DNA from: Thiofilum flexile DSM 14609
Lineage (GTDB): Bacteria > Pseudomonadota > Gammaproteobacteria > Thiotrichales > Thiotrichaceae
Direction: 5' to 3'
Length of the DNA stretch: 64,000 nt
Assembly: GCF_000380185.1 (NCBI RefSeq)
Contig: NZ_KB904748.1
Coordinates: 1 to 64,000 of the forward strand
In this document: in pieces, positions 1 to 8,937 of the stretch
Numbering within the stretch: position 1 is the first letter of the stretch
Layout of the letters: the number at the start of each line of letters is the position of its first letter
Made by a program: the position numbers and the translations under genes
The notes under the pieces: model-generated
Databases searched by the model: none
The model's input: the letters and a program-made list of their open reading frames with translations, nothing else
Told to the model about the DNA's origin: nothing

Positions 1-208
1 GTAGTCGACCCCAGCGCACCATTTCTACCCCATCATCTGCCCCTGCCAAGGTGGCCGCTAGACCCAGTAATAGGATCTCGGGCAGCGGATAGATCACTTT
101 GGCGAGTTGGCGCGGATCGCGTAGGCTTGCCAGATGTTCCATCAGACGGCTTACGGCATTGGCAGGAGGTGGGCATTGGGTAGGGGGGATAGGAGGAGTG
201 TTTGGCAT
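1..208 (-). CDS. ISAs1 family transposase, N-terminal part (cut by window start)
   Basis: Reading the minus strand from the ATG at 208 gives about 69 residues that run off the window edge. They contain the block typical of the N-terminus of ISAs1/H-repeat transposases: LRDPRQ, then YPLPEILLLGL, then LAGADDGVEMVRWGR. The catalytic DDE domain lies outside the window. The upstream gene ends about 30 bases before this ATG, which is short for an IS left end plus promoter, so the element may have truncated the gene at 238-513. The family call rests on pattern memory and is fairly secure; whether the element is intact cannot be seen. Confidence 0.75.
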   Translation of the reverse strand, partial: MPNTPPIPPTQCPPPANAVSRLMEHLASLRDPRQLAKVIYPLPEILLLGLAATLAGADDGVEMVRWGRL

Positions 209-237
209 CTTGACGGCTCTCGGAGTAAAAGCCTTAC

Positions 238-513
238 TTATCCTCTATTTATATAGCAGGGTTCAAGCGATTGCCCTGATTCAATAATCAAGGGTAGGGG
301 ATTTAAGCCCGCTGCTTGTTTGCGAGCCTTGAGTGTGGTCTGTGTATCGGCATCTAAAGCTTGCCATAATACCTCGCCCATACCTTGCAAGCGTTCACTA
401 TCCACTGCATTTCGGGTATAGGCCAGCTCTAGTACTTTAGCTTGTTGGGGCAAATGTGGGTTGTTAGCTAAAAAATCAGGTGCAAAGGTCATCACATAGG
501 GCGAGGCAAGCAT
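238..513 (-). CDS. hypothetical protein, third gene of a small operon
   Basis: A 91-residue soluble protein with no recognised domain. The start has a good ribosome binding site (GGGAG, 7 bases upstream) and sits 2 bases after the stop of the zinc-ribbon gene, so the two are very likely cotranslated. The last 15 or so codons fall in the stretch next to the ISAs1 transposase start. A possible IS terminal sequence (CAGGG and following, around 258) lies inside the reading frame, so the native C-terminus may have been replaced by IS-derived codons. Function unknown. Confidence 0.55.
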   Translation of the reverse strand: MLASPYVMTFAPDFLANNPHLPQQAKVLELAYTRNAVDSERLQGMGEVLWQALDADTQTTLKARKQAAGLNPLPLIIESGQSLEPCYINRG

Positions 514-515
514 GG

Positions 516-761
516 TTATTCTCCCTTTTCGGCTTTAATCAGCGGCATGGCTTTAATGACACGTTTGTCGGTTGAGCCACCGCGCATCACCTCAACCTCG
601 CGGGAAATTTCAAAGCGTACTTTGATCTTACCTTCGCAAATGGGACAGGTCGTGGATTTAATCAGCTCATCACCCTGAGCCGGTATCTCTTGTGGAATAG
701 GATAATCAAAGGTTTTCTTACAGTGTGGGCACTCCACCACCGTATTGTTAACAGCAGCCAT
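516..761 (-). CDS. small zinc-ribbon protein
   Basis: About 81 residues. Two CxxC knuckles are visible, CPHC near residue 11 and CPIC near residue 39, about 25 residues apart, which suits one structural zinc site of the zinc-ribbon type. The ATG at 761 is chosen over an in-frame ATG at 788 because a GAGGAG Shine-Dalgarno lies directly before it and the upstream choice would overlap the previous gene. It is the middle gene of a tight three-gene operon with a membrane protein and another hypothetical protein. The partner or role is unknown; a domain search might find a transcription-factor-like or ribosomal-type zinc ribbon. Confidence 0.6.
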   Translation of the reverse strand: MAAVNNTVVECPHCKKTFDYPIPQEIPAQGDELIKSTTCPICEGKIKVRFEISREVEVMRGGSTDKRVIKAMPLIKAEKGE

Positions 762-771
762 AACACTCTCC

Positions 772-1215
772 TCATAACACCAAGCCAAAAATTACTAAGC
801 AAATACCAAAAAAGGTAGTCAAGCTCGCACTCATCACCAGCTTTTGTTTACGTAATGCTTGGGTCGCAAAATAGGTTTCGAGAGCAGGTATACTATTCGG
901 GTTTACCTTGGTTTTAACCGGCAATAACACTAAAAAAGCTAGCCCCAATGCGACTAGCCAACTAGTAAAGGCAATTAAAATCAATACACCTGAAATAGTG
1001 CTAGTCTCATCTTGGGTTAGTTTCAGCACAGCACCATACAGGGCAGGAATGGCAAGATTCAGATTAATCAAAATCTTAGCTAAATCCTCCATGCGTCCAG
1101 CTTGATTCGCCACATCTTTGGCAAAGCTATCTTGTAGACTCTCTTGGTATTTAGACGGGCGTACTGGAATAGTGCCAGCATTCACCACTGGAACATCATC
1201 ATGCGTATCAGACAT
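772..1215 (-). CDS. hypothetical three-helix membrane protein
   Basis: A 147-residue protein with a polar N-terminal 45 residues, then hydrophobic segments near residues 52-68, 74-98 and 127-147. The last helix ends at the C-terminus. It is the first gene of the operon that continues with the zinc-ribbon protein and another hypothetical gene. No family was recognised. A soluble N-terminus, a membrane hairpin and a small zinc-binding partner would suit a membrane-anchored complex, but that is inference only. Confidence 0.6.
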   Translation of the reverse strand: MSDTHDDVPVVNAGTIPVRPSKYQESLQDSFAKDVANQAGRMEDLAKILINLNLAIPALYGAVLKLTQDETSTISGVLILIAFTSWLVALGLAFLVLLPVKTKVNPNSIPALETYFATQALRKQKLVMSASLTTFFGICLVIFGLVL

Positions 1216-1303
1216 AGGGGTATCCTGATAAAACTAAAAAGCGGATGCTGAAGAGTTTATCAGAGTTTAATAGATAGGGGGGATTTTGGTTAATAGATTG
1301 TAT

Positions 1304-1453
1304 AACCCCACCCCAACCCTCCCCTTGGCAGGTGAGGGAGCCGGATTTGTCTCTACCCTTGGCAGTTGAGGAGGCGGTTTGCTTCTACCCTTGGCAGTTG
1401 AGGGGGCGGTTTTGCCTCTTCCCCTGCCAAGGGGGAGATTGAGAGGGGGTTTT
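1304..1453. repeat. C-rich intergenic repeat, copy A (three direct units plus one inverted unit)
   Basis: Fills the 240-base gap between the membrane-protein gene and dut. It opens with a run of CCCC blocks, has three copies of CCCTTGGCAG each followed by a GAG-rich stretch (around 1321, 1359 and 1389), and closes with the inverted form CTGCCAAGGGGGAG and GAGAGGGGGTT. The two ends are complementary, so the whole piece can fold into a long hairpin. A shorter relative lies at 56795-56918. It looks like a non-coding dispersed palindromic element. Confidence 0.7.
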
Positions 1454-1457
1454 AGTT

Positions 1458-1916
1458 CTAATGCCGTCCCGAATGACCAAACCCACCCGCGCCGCGTTCG
1501 CTTTGAGTAAACTCAGTCACCGCCTTTAATTCCACCTGCACCACCGGAACAATCACTAACTGCGCAATGCGCTCACCTACCTCAATGGTGAATTCGCTTT
1601 GTCCTCGATTCCAGCATGAAATCATCAGTTGCCCTTGATAGTCCGAATCAATAAGACCGACTAAATTGCCCAGCACAATCCCGTGTTTATGCCCTAAACC
1701 AGAGCGCGGTAAAATTACCGCCGCCAGACTCGGATCACCGATATGAATCGCCAAGCCAGTCGGAATTAACACCGTGTCACCTGGTTTTAGGGTTAAAGCC
1801 TGATCAAGACAAGCGCGTAAATCCATCCCTGCTGAGCCATCGGTTGCGTAGGCGGGGAGGGGAATAGTTTCTCCAATACGAGGGTCTAAAATTTTATATT
1901 CAAGGTTAGGGCGCAT
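1458..1916 (-). CDS. dut: dUTP diphosphatase
   Basis: Hydrolyses dUTP to dUMP and diphosphate, keeping uracil out of DNA and supplying dUMP for thymidylate synthesis; acts as a cytosolic trimer. All family motifs are present: [32 protein letters not shown], the WNRG / GERIAQ block and the C-terminal [10 protein letters not shown] lid. The start at 1916 ([11 protein letters not shown]) matches the usual N-terminus and gives about 152 residues; a longer ORF to 1952 exists. The start codon overlaps the last 11 bases of coaBC, so the two genes are translationally coupled, an arrangement common in gammaproteobacteria. Confidence 0.96.
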   Translation of the reverse strand: MRPNLEYKILDPRIGETIPLPAYATDGSAGMDLRACLDQALTLKPGDTVLIPTGLAIHIGDPSLAAVILPRSGLGHKHGIVLGNLVGLIDSDYQGQLMISCWNRGQSEFTIEVGERIAQLVIVPVVQVELKAVTEFTQSERGAGGFGHSGRH

Positions 1917-3123
1917 CGGGGGTATCCTTATAATGCTGATAACGTTTGGCAATCAATTGCATGAGTTCTACGGCAAGGGCTTGTTTGGTCATTTCAGGGA
2001 AAGAGTGTTGACCATCCCGCCACACCACTTCTAGTGCATTCGTATCCTGATCAAACACTTTGCCACCGGCGACTGAATTAGCCGCTACCATTTGTAGCTG
2101 CTTACGCTCTAATTTACTGCGGGCATAGGTCATTAAATCATGCGTTTCAGCGGCAAAGCCCACACTAAATAGCGCTGGGAATTGGCTCGTGACGGTCGCT
2201 AAAATGTCTTGAGTACGTTTTAGCTCAAGGCTTAATTCAGAGGCTGACTTTTTAATTTTTTGCTCGGCGACTTCAGCCGGGGTGTAGTCGGCTACGGCGG
2301 CGGTCGCAATAAAAATATCCTGTCCAGGCATATGGGCTAGGGTGGCCTCTAGCATTTGCTGGGCGGATTCGACTTTAAGGTGTTGCACCCCTTGCGGTGG
2401 TGTTAAGGCTACAGGGCCTGAAATTAATGTGACCTCAGCACCTAAAGCTTGAGCGGCTTCAGCCAGAGCATAGCCCATTTTTCCAGAGCTGCGATTAGAG
2501 ATAAAGCGCACTGGATCAATCGCTTCGCGGGTAGGGCCTGCAGTCAAAATGACCTTAACACCCGTCAGTTGTAAAGGAGCGCTATCGGCTTGGAGTAGTT
2601 GCACGATCTGTTCGGGTTCTAACATGCGCCCAAACCCAATATCACCACAGGCTTGCTCACCACTCGCAGGGCCTAATAGTTTGACTTTGCGAGACTGTAA
2701 GGTAGCAATATTGGCCTGAGTCGCGGCATTGGCCCACATTTGCTGATTCATTGCGGGGGCAATAGCGAGTGGAGCCTTACTCGCTAAACAGAGTGTGGTG
2801 AGTAAATCATCTGCAAAACCATGTGTTAAACGCGCAATGCAATTGGCACTCGCCGGAGCAATCACAATCTGATCCGCCCAACGTGCTAATTCAATATGCC
2901 CCATACCGGCCTCGGCTTCGGGGTCTAGTAAAGTGGTATGCACGGGATGCCCAGATAACGCTTGAAAGGTCAGGGGGGTTACAAAGTGGGTTGCACCCTC
3001 TGTCATACAGACTCTGACCTCAGCGCCTGCTTTAATCAAGAGACGGGTCAGCTCAGCCGCTTTATAAGCAGCAATGCCGCCGCTAATCCCTAAAAGAATA
3101 TGTTGTTGCGCCAGTGTGGGCAT
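1906..3123 (-). CDS. coaBC: bifunctional phosphopantothenoylcysteine decarboxylase / phosphopantothenate-cysteine ligase
   Basis: Catalyses two consecutive steps of coenzyme A synthesis: CTP-dependent coupling of cysteine to 4'-phosphopantothenate, then FMN-dependent decarboxylation to 4'-phosphopantetheine. At 405 residues it has the usual full length. The N-terminal decarboxylase half shows [11 protein letters not shown], the APASAN motif, PAMN near residue 124 and the ACGD stretch near 157. The ligase half shows [19 protein letters not shown] and the AAVADY motif. It is divergent from radC with only about 23 bases between start codons, so the promoters overlap, and it is coupled to dut downstream. 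Confidence 0.96.
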   Translation of the reverse strand: MPTLAQQHILLGISGGIAAYKAAELTRLLIKAGAEVRVCMTEGATHFVTPLTFQALSGHPVHTTLLDPEAEAGMGHIELARWADQIVIAPASANCIARLTHGFADDLLTTLCLASKAPLAIAPAMNQQMWANAATQANIATLQSRKVKLLGPASGEQACGDIGFGRMLEPEQIVQLLQADSAPLQLTGVKVILTAGPTREAIDPVRFISNRSSGKMGYALAEAAQALGAEVTLISGPVALTPPQGVQHLKVESAQQMLEATLAHMPGQDIFIATAAVADYTPAEVAEQKIKKSASELSLELKRTQDILATVTSQFPALFSVGFAAETHDLMTYARSKLERKQLQMVAANSVAGGKVFDQDTNALEVVWRDGQHSFPEMTKQALAVELMQLIAKRYQHYKDTPDAP

Positions 3124-3146
3124 AATTCAATCCGAGTTAATAGCTA

Positions 3147-3833
3147 ATGAAAACAAACAGCATGGCAATTACTGACTGGCCTATCGATGAACGACCCCGC
3201 GAAAAATTACTCCAACGGGGGGCGTCGGCATTATCCGATGCTGAGTTGCTGGCGATTTTCCTTCGTACTGGAGTGCGAGGCAAGACGGCAGTGGATCTAG
3301 CACGTGAATTAATTCAAACCTTTGGCAGTTTGCGCGGGTTATTTGAAGCCTCACAGGCTCATTTTTGCCAAGCCCATGGTTTGGGCGATGCAAAATATGT
3401 GCAATTGCAAGCCGTGTTGGAAATGTCTAAACGCTATCTCTATGAAAGTTTAGAGCGTGGCGAACCACTCTCCGATCCTAATGCAGTACGTTTTTACCTC
3501 AAAGCACGCTTACGGGATTATCGCCATGAAGTCTTTTGCTGTTTATTTTTAGATACCCGTCATCGCGTGATTCAGTTTGATGAACTATTTCAAGGCACTA
3601 TCGATAGTGCGAATGTCTATCCCCGCGAAGTGGTGAAACGAGCCTTACACTACAATGCGGCCGCCGTCATTTTCGCCCATAACCATCCCTCCGGTATTGC
3701 AGAGCCAAGTACGGCAGACGAGCGTATTACCCAAAAGCTAAAAGAAGCACTCGGTTTAATCGAGGTGCGGGTATTAGACCACTTTGTGGTGGGAGAGCAG
3801 GTGATTTCTATGGCTGAACGCGGTTTAATTTAA
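3147..3833 (+). CDS. radC: RadC family JAB/MPN-domain protein
   Basis: A 228-residue RadC protein. The N-terminal helix-hairpin-helix part ([19 protein letters not shown], then FLRTG) is followed by a C-terminal JAB1/MPN+ fold with a metal-binding motif HNHPSG near residue 178, then PS and D residues in the expected spacing. The historic link to DNA repair is weak; the biochemical role is still uncertain. No strong ribosome binding site is visible. An in-frame ATG at 3162 (MAITDWP) fits the usual family N-terminus and may be the true start. Confidence 0.93.
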   Translation: MKTNSMAITDWPIDERPREKLLQRGASALSDAELLAIFLRTGVRGKTAVDLARELIQTFGSLRGLFEASQAHFCQAHGLGDAKYVQLQAVLEMSKRYLYESLERGEPLSDPNAVRFYLKARLRDYRHEVFCCLFLDTRHRVIQFDELFQGTIDSANVYPREVVKRALHYNAAAVIFAHNHPSGIAEPSTADERITQKLKEALGLIEVRVLDHFVVGEQVISMAERGLI

Positions 3834-3961
3834 GCATTAATCGCACTATCCACTCCCTCAAGCATTATGGCATGCTACCACCGCCTATAACTATTGGGTT
3901 TAAGCCGCGAACTCTGTAAGGTGTCTAGCACGATTACCCCGCCCGTTGAGGAGAGCATTTC

Positions 3962-6900
3962 ATGTTATCAGTAATCCGTATTCCGGGTTTTTTAGCGTTT
4001 TTAAGTCTGGCTTTTTTGAATGCCTTTGTTGATTTAGGTCATAAAATCATTATTCAAAATACCCTGTTCAAAATCTATGAGGGTTCTGAGCAGGTTATTT
4101 TGACCGCAGTGGTTAATGCTCTTATTTTATTACCTTTTATTTTAGCGTTTAATCCCGCTGGTTTTCTAGCAGATAAATACCCTAAAGTGCAGGTTATGCG
4201 CTATAGCGCATGGGCAGCCGTCGCACTGACGTTGCTTATAACAGTGAGCTATTATCAAGGGTGGTTTTGGTTTGCTTTTGCCATGACTTTTTTATTAGCC
4301 TTACAAAGTGCTTTTTATTCTCCGGCTAAATATGGCTATATCAAAGAGCTATTAGGCGAGAAGCAATTAGCACAGGGTAATGCTTTTGTGCAGTCTACCA
4401 CTATGATTGCTATTTTAGTGAGTATTGTGCTTATTTCTATTCTGTTTGAGCTGCTATTAAAGCCAATAGTTTTTACTACTGAAGCCGATATTATACAGGT
4501 GATGGTGCCTTTGGGTTGGTTATTAGTAGGTTTGTCTTTAATAGAAGCAGGGCTTGCTTATCAGTTGCCAAAAACACCCACTGCAATCTCCGAGCGTCAC
4601 TATTCTTGGCAGGAGTATATTACGGCAAAGTCTAGTATTAAGGATATTAACTATGTGCGTAATCAACCGGTTATCTGGCTATCTATTATCGGTGTGGCAA
4701 TATTCTTATCATTAGCTCAGGTTATTTTAGCCGTTTACCCTAGCTATATAGAAAGCACTTTAAATATTCATAATACCGCTATTATTCAAGGCTTAATGGT
4801 ATTTGCCGGGATTGGTGCTTTAATTGGGTCACAGCTAGCCGGTAGTCTATCTAAGCAATTTATTGAAACGGGTTTAGTCCCGTTGAGTGCAGTAGGGATC
4901 TTTTTTGCTATTGGCTTGATTACTTGGTGGTCTACTCCGGTATTACAGGCACTTAATTTTCTGGTTTTGGGTATTATGGGAGGGCTATTTTTAGTCCCAC
5001 TGAATGCTTTAATGCAATACCATGCCGAGAATAATCAATTAGGGCGAGTATTAGCTACTAATAATCTTATTCAAAATCTAGTGATGTTAGGGTTTTTAGT
5101 GGCGAGCGTACTACTGAGCTTATTAGGGGTGAGTAGTTTATGGTTATTTAGTGGTTTAACTATTATCGCGGCAATAGGCGCTATTTATACTATCTATCAT
5201 TTGCCAGAATCGTTATTGCAGTTTGTGGCTAAACGCTTATTTAGAGCACGGTATCGCCTGAAAGTATTAGGGTTTGAAAACCTACCCGCACGCGGTGGGG
5301 TATTATTACTAGGTAATCATATTAGCTGGATCGATTGGGCTTTAGTGCAAATGGCTAGCCCGCGCCGCCTGCATTTTGTCATAGAGCGCGGTTATTACGA
5401 GCGCTGGTATATTAAATGGGTGTTAGATTTATTTAAGGTTGTCCCTATTCGTGGGGTGGCAAGTAATGAGGCGCTTAAAAGAGTCACTCAACTCTTAAGC
5501 GAAGGTGAAGTGGTCTGCCTATTTCCAGAGGGGACGATTAGTCGCACGGGACAATTAGGCGAGTTTAAACAAGGTTATGAAAAAGCGCTGGAGTCTACCG
5601 ATGCGGTCATTGTGCCTTTTTATTTACATGGTTTATGGGGAAGTCGCTTTTCACGTTCGAGTGGATTTTTAAGAGCTAATCGCCAGTCTGGTTTTAAGCG
5701 GGACATTATTGTGTCCTTTGGTAAACCGTTACCTAAAACAACGGCAGCGACCACTCTAAAGCAGCAAATCTTCGAGCTTTCGATGAGTTCGTGGCAGGAG
5801 TATTCTCATGGCCTTGATCCGATTGCTTTGAGCTGGTTGCGTATTGCTAAACGGCGCGGCATGGGATTAGCCGCAGCGGATATATTGGGTGATCAAATTA
5901 GTTATCACCGTTTTATGACCGGCGTTTTCCGTTTTGCTAAAGCCATAGGTCATCTGAATCCAGAGCCTAATGTGGGGCTATTACTACCGACTAGTGTCGG
6001 GAGTGCCATTGCCAATATGGCAGTGCTGAGTTTAGGTAAGGTAGTGGTGAATTTGAATTTCACCGCTAGTACTGCCGCCTTACAGCATGCCGCCGCTGAA
6101 ACTGGCATGAAGCGTATCTTTACCTCGCAAAAATTTGTGGAAAAACTGAAAGAGCGCAATATTCACGTCGCTGACATTTTTGCAGATTTAGAGCTGGTTT
6201 ATTTAGAAGATATTAAAGCGAGTATTCCTAAGCGTAAAATGATTATGACGCTTTTAGCCGTGACTTTTTTACCGACTAAATGGTTACAGTGGCGCTATAT
6301 TAAAAGGGTAGATTTAGAGAATACGGCAGCGATTTTATTTAGTAGTGGGAGTGAGAATTTACCAAAAGCTATTATGCTCTCACATCGAAATCTAGTAGCT
6401 AATGTAAGACAGATTGCCGATATGCTCAATACACGCGATAATGACGTCATTATGGGCACCTTACCTACTTTTCACGCCTTTGGCTTTTTAGCCACCACCT
6501 TATTACCTTTAGCGGAGGGTATTCCATTAATTTGTCACCCTGATCCTACCGATGGATTTAATATTGCAAAAGGAGTGGCACGTTATGAGGCGACGATATT
6601 ATTAGGTACGGCGACTTTCTTACGTCTTTATGCGCGGAATAATAAAATTCATCCCCTCATGTTTCAATCGTTACGTCTAATTGTTGCAGGGGCCGAGAAA
6701 TTAACGCCTGAAATTCGACGTGCCTTCTATGAGCGCTTTGGTAAAACGATTTTAGAAGGTTATGGTGCTACGGAGTTATCGCCGGTAGCCGCCGTTAATA
6801 TACCGGATGAATTAGATACCCGTTATTGGTTTGTGCAGCAAGGAGATAGGCCGGGCAGTGTCGGTCTACCTTTGCCGGGGACTTGTTTTAGGATTGTTGA

Positions 6901-7420
6901 CCCCGATAATTTAGAAATCTTACCAATTGGGCAAGATGGTTTAATTTTAATTAGTGGGCCACAAGTGATGAAGGGTTACTTGAATAATCCAACATTAACG
7001 GCGCATACTATTGTTGAATTAGAGGGTAGTCGTTGGTATAAAACTGGAGATAAAGGCCATGTGGATAAGGATGGCTTTTTAACAATTGTCGATCGTTATT
7101 CGCGGTTTGTTAAATTAGGCGGGGAAATGATTAGTCTAACGGCGATTGAAATGGAAATTCGTCAGGCTATGGAAAATCCTGATATGGATATAGTAGCTGT
7201 TAATTTGCCCGATGATAAAAAAGGCGAAAAAGTGGTTTTATTAATAGCAGGAGGTTATGAAGCTAAAACGATTCGTACTAAGTTACTTGAAAAGCAGATA
7301 AATCCACTGATGCTGCCCACTAATTACTATGCGGTTGAGCAAATACCTAAATTAGGGAGTGGTAAAACGGATTTTGCGGCGTCTCGTCAATTAGCAGTAG
7401 AATTAGCACAAAATAATTGA
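3962..7420 (+). CDS. aas: fused lysophospholipid transporter / acyltransferase / acyl-ACP synthetase (LplT-Aas type)
   Basis: A 1152-residue, three-part protein. Residues 1-420 are a major-facilitator-like membrane domain with about 12 helices resembling LplT. Residues 430-620 are a PlsC acyltransferase with the HX4D motif in NHISWID and the FPEGTISRTG motif. Residues 640-1150 are an AMP-forming ligase with FSSGSENLPKA, GYGATELSP and YKTGD. Together they would flip lysophospholipid across the inner membrane, activate a fatty acid and re-acylate the lipid. In E. coli the transporter (lplT) and enzyme (aas) are separate neighbouring genes; here they are one polypeptide, a fusion known in other bacteria. 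GAGGAG lies 6 bases before the ATG. Confidence 0.92.
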   Translation: MLSVIRIPGFLAFLSLAFLNAFVDLGHKIIIQNTLFKIYEGSEQVILTAVVNALILLPFILAFNPAGFLADKYPKVQVMRYSAWAAVALTLLITVSYYQGWFWFAFAMTFLLALQSAFYSPAKYGYIKELLGEKQLAQGNAFVQSTTMIAILVSIVLISILFELLLKPIVFTTEADIIQVMVPLGWLLVGLSLIEAGLAYQLPKTPTAISERHYSWQEYITAKSSIKDINYVRNQPVIWLSIIGVAIFLSLAQVILAVYPSYIESTLNIHNTAIIQGLMVFAGIGALIGSQLAGSLSKQFIETGLVPLSAVGIFFAIGLITWWSTPVLQALNFLVLGIMGGLFLVPLNALMQYHAENNQLGRVLATNNLIQNLVMLGFLVASVLLSLLGVSSLWLFSGLTIIAAIGAIYTIYHLPESLLQFVAKRLFRARYRLKVLGFENLPARGGVLLLGNHISWIDWALVQMASPRRLHFVIERGYYERWYIKWVLDLFKVVPIRGVASNEALKRVTQLLSEGEVVCLFPEGTISRTGQLGEFKQGYEKALESTDAVIVPFYLHGLWGSRFSRSSGFLRANRQSGFKRDIIVSFGKPLPKTTAATTLKQQIFELSMSSWQEYSHGLDPIALSWLRIAKRRGMGLAAADILGDQISYHRFMTGVFRFAKAIGHLNPEPNVGLLLPTSVGSAIANMAVLSLGKVVVNLNFTASTAALQHAAAETGMKRIFTSQKFVEKLKERNIHVADIFADLELVYLEDIKASIPKRKMIMTLLAVTFLPTKWLQWRYIKRVDLENTAAILFSSGSENLPKAIMLSHRNLVANVRQIADMLNTRDNDVIMGTLPTFHAFGFLATTLLPLAEGIPLICHPDPTDGFNIAKGVARYEATILLGTATFLRLYARNNKIHPLMFQSLRLIVAGAEKLTPEIRRAFYERFGKTILEGYGATELSPVAAVNIPDELDTRYWFVQQGDRPGSVGLPLPGTCFRIVDPDNLEILPIGQDGLILISGPQVMKGYLNNPTLTAHTIVELEGSRWYKTGDKGHVDKDGFLTIVDRYSRFVKLGGEMISLTAIEMEIRQAMENPDMDIVAVNLPDDKKGEKVVLLIAGGYEAKTIRTKLLEKQINPLMLPTNYYAVEQIPKLGSGKTDFAASRQLAVELAQNN

Positions 7421-7538
7421 GAATGGGTTTAACTAACCCTGTTGGTATTAAAGCACTCGTTTTTTAACCCCTGCATGGCTCGTAATAGGGCTATTAGGTG
7501 AGCAGGCCTATTTATTCAACATAGAGAGGTGTCTTGTA

Positions 7539-7913
7539 ATGAAAACGTGGCTTACTTTACTGGCGCTAATGGCGCTAATAGTGGGCATGATGAGTGTGCC
7601 CGCACAAGCTAGAATGAGGCCGCCGACTTGTGCTGCGGATGTGAAACAGTGCCATGATGGTAGTTATGTGAGTCGGAATCCTAGACTTGGGTGTAATTTT
7701 AATGCTTGCCCACCACGCGGGAGACCGAATTATGCATGGCCACCACGGTCTTGTGCTAGGGATGTGCGTATGTGTCCAAGGGGTGGTTTTGTGATCCGTA
7801 ACCCTGCGCGTAATTGCACCTTTAATCCTTGCCCAAGACTACAGCGTCCACATCGCCCTGTGCGTCCACATCGCCCTGTGCGTCCGCAACGTCCTGTGCA
7901 CCCACGTTATTAG
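7539..7913 (+). CDS. secreted Cys-rich two-repeat protein with a basic proline tail
   Basis: A 124-residue protein with a signal peptide (cleavage likely after AQA, residue 24). Two homologous units follow, each with the pattern C-x2-D-V-x2-C-x3-(S/G)-(Y/F)-V-x-R-N-P-x3-C-x-F-N-x-CP, near residues 31-58 and 72-99. This C..DVxxC..CxFxxC pattern recurs in small periplasmic proteobacterial proteins of unknown role. The C-terminal 25 residues are a low-complexity repeat of HRPVRP. A good ribosome binding site (GAGAGG) precedes the ATG, and a hairpin terminator follows. Likely two disulphides per unit; function unknown. Confidence 0.7.
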   Translation: MKTWLTLLALMALIVGMMSVPAQARMRPPTCAADVKQCHDGSYVSRNPRLGCNFNACPPRGRPNYAWPPRSCARDVRMCPRGGFVIRNPARNCTFNPCPRLQRPHRPVRPHRPVRPQRPVHPRY

Positions 7914-7954
7914 TGCATTCGATCAAATTACAATATTAACAGTTATAATCATTC

Positions 7955-7981
7955 TTAGGGCACATCTCAAGTGTGCCCTAA
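7955..7981 (+). terminator. hairpin after the Cys-rich protein gene
   Basis: A perfect 10-base stem, TTAGGGCACA pairing with TGTGCCCTAA, around a 7-base loop. The following bases are only weakly T-rich, so it may be a terminator or an mRNA 3'-end stabiliser. Confidence 0.5.
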
Positions 7982-8070
7982 TCTTCTGGTAAACCCTATC
8001 GATTTGCTTAAAATATCTCCATTTTTTGGGGTTCTAGCGTTAAACTATGCGTTTTAGTGGGGGGTGGGAT

Positions 8071-8937
8071 ATGAGTTATTTAGATCGTATTGCAGCCTGT
8101 AATAATGCCAAGCTAGGGCAGTTTCCTACCTTTAAAGTAGCGGGACAGCCTTATGGTTATGTATTACCGAGCTTCGCTGAGTGTCTGGCGTGTTTTCCAC
8201 ACGTTTTTAGCGTGACCCATAATGATGTGTGGTTAGATAATAAATTAGTTCACTATAAAGAGCGCACGGAGGCTGTGATGGAGGTCATGTGCCAGCTTTA
8301 TAATGACAAAATACTCGATAGCTGGGTAGGTGAGAATTATCCCATTACCCATAATTTTGGCAGTCATGCCGAGTTTGAGGTCGAACGTGCTGCGACGAGC
8401 TATTTAGGGATTAAAAACTTTGGCTTGCACGTCAATGGCTTAGTTAAAACAGCAGACGGTATTAAAGTCTGGGTGGGGACGCGTACCCTCACTAAGCCAC
8501 TCTGGCCGGGTAAGCTCGATCAAATGGTGGCAGGGGGACAACCCGTTGGGATTAGTGTCCGCCAGAATATGCTCAAAGAAGCCGCCGAGGAGGCCGCTAT
8601 ACCGGCAGAGCTAGCGCAAACGGCGCAGCATGTGCGTAATATTGACTATCAGCAACAAAGTGAGCGCGGTTTAGATCGCTCGACTATCTTTGTATTTGAC
8701 CTATGGCTACCCGAAGATTTTCAGCCAGTGAATACGGATGGCGAAGTGACTCAGTTTGAACTCATGACCTTAGAGCAAATGGCAGATCTCACAGCCCAGA
8801 CCACTGATTTCAAAGATAACTGTAATCTTGTTAATATCGATCTCCTACTACGCTTGGGGTATATCAACGCCCAGCACCCCGATTATGACAAGATTCACCA
8901 AAACCTGAACTCAAGGATTCCTCCTTATGCGCACTGA
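8071..8937 (+). CDS. DUF4743 / Nudix-domain hydrolase
   Basis: About 288 residues. The N-terminal 100 or so resemble the DUF4743 domain that precedes a Nudix fold in thiamine-pyrophosphokinase-like and NUDT20/24-like proteins. The Nudix domain is recognised around residues 130-240, with a box of the form GGQPVG...KEAAEEAAIP near residue 170. The helix keeps EAAEEA, while the usual first Glu is Ser, so the metal site differs from the classic REx2EE box. The substrate is probably a nucleotide-type diphosphate, unproven. I chose ATG 8071, behind GGTGGG, over the upstream in-frame ATG at 8047. It overlaps pepN by 11 bases. Confidence 0.75.
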   Translation: MSYLDRIAACNNAKLGQFPTFKVAGQPYGYVLPSFAECLACFPHVFSVTHNDVWLDNKLVHYKERTEAVMEVMCQLYNDKILDSWVGENYPITHNFGSHAEFEVERAATSYLGIKNFGLHVNGLVKTADGIKVWVGTRTLTKPLWPGKLDQMVAGGQPVGISVRQNMLKEAAEEAAIPAELAQTAQHVRNIDYQQQSERGLDRSTIFVFDLWLPEDFQPVNTDGEVTQFELMTLEQMADLTAQTTDFKDNCNLVNIDLLLRLGYINAQHPDYDKIHQNLNSRIPPYAH

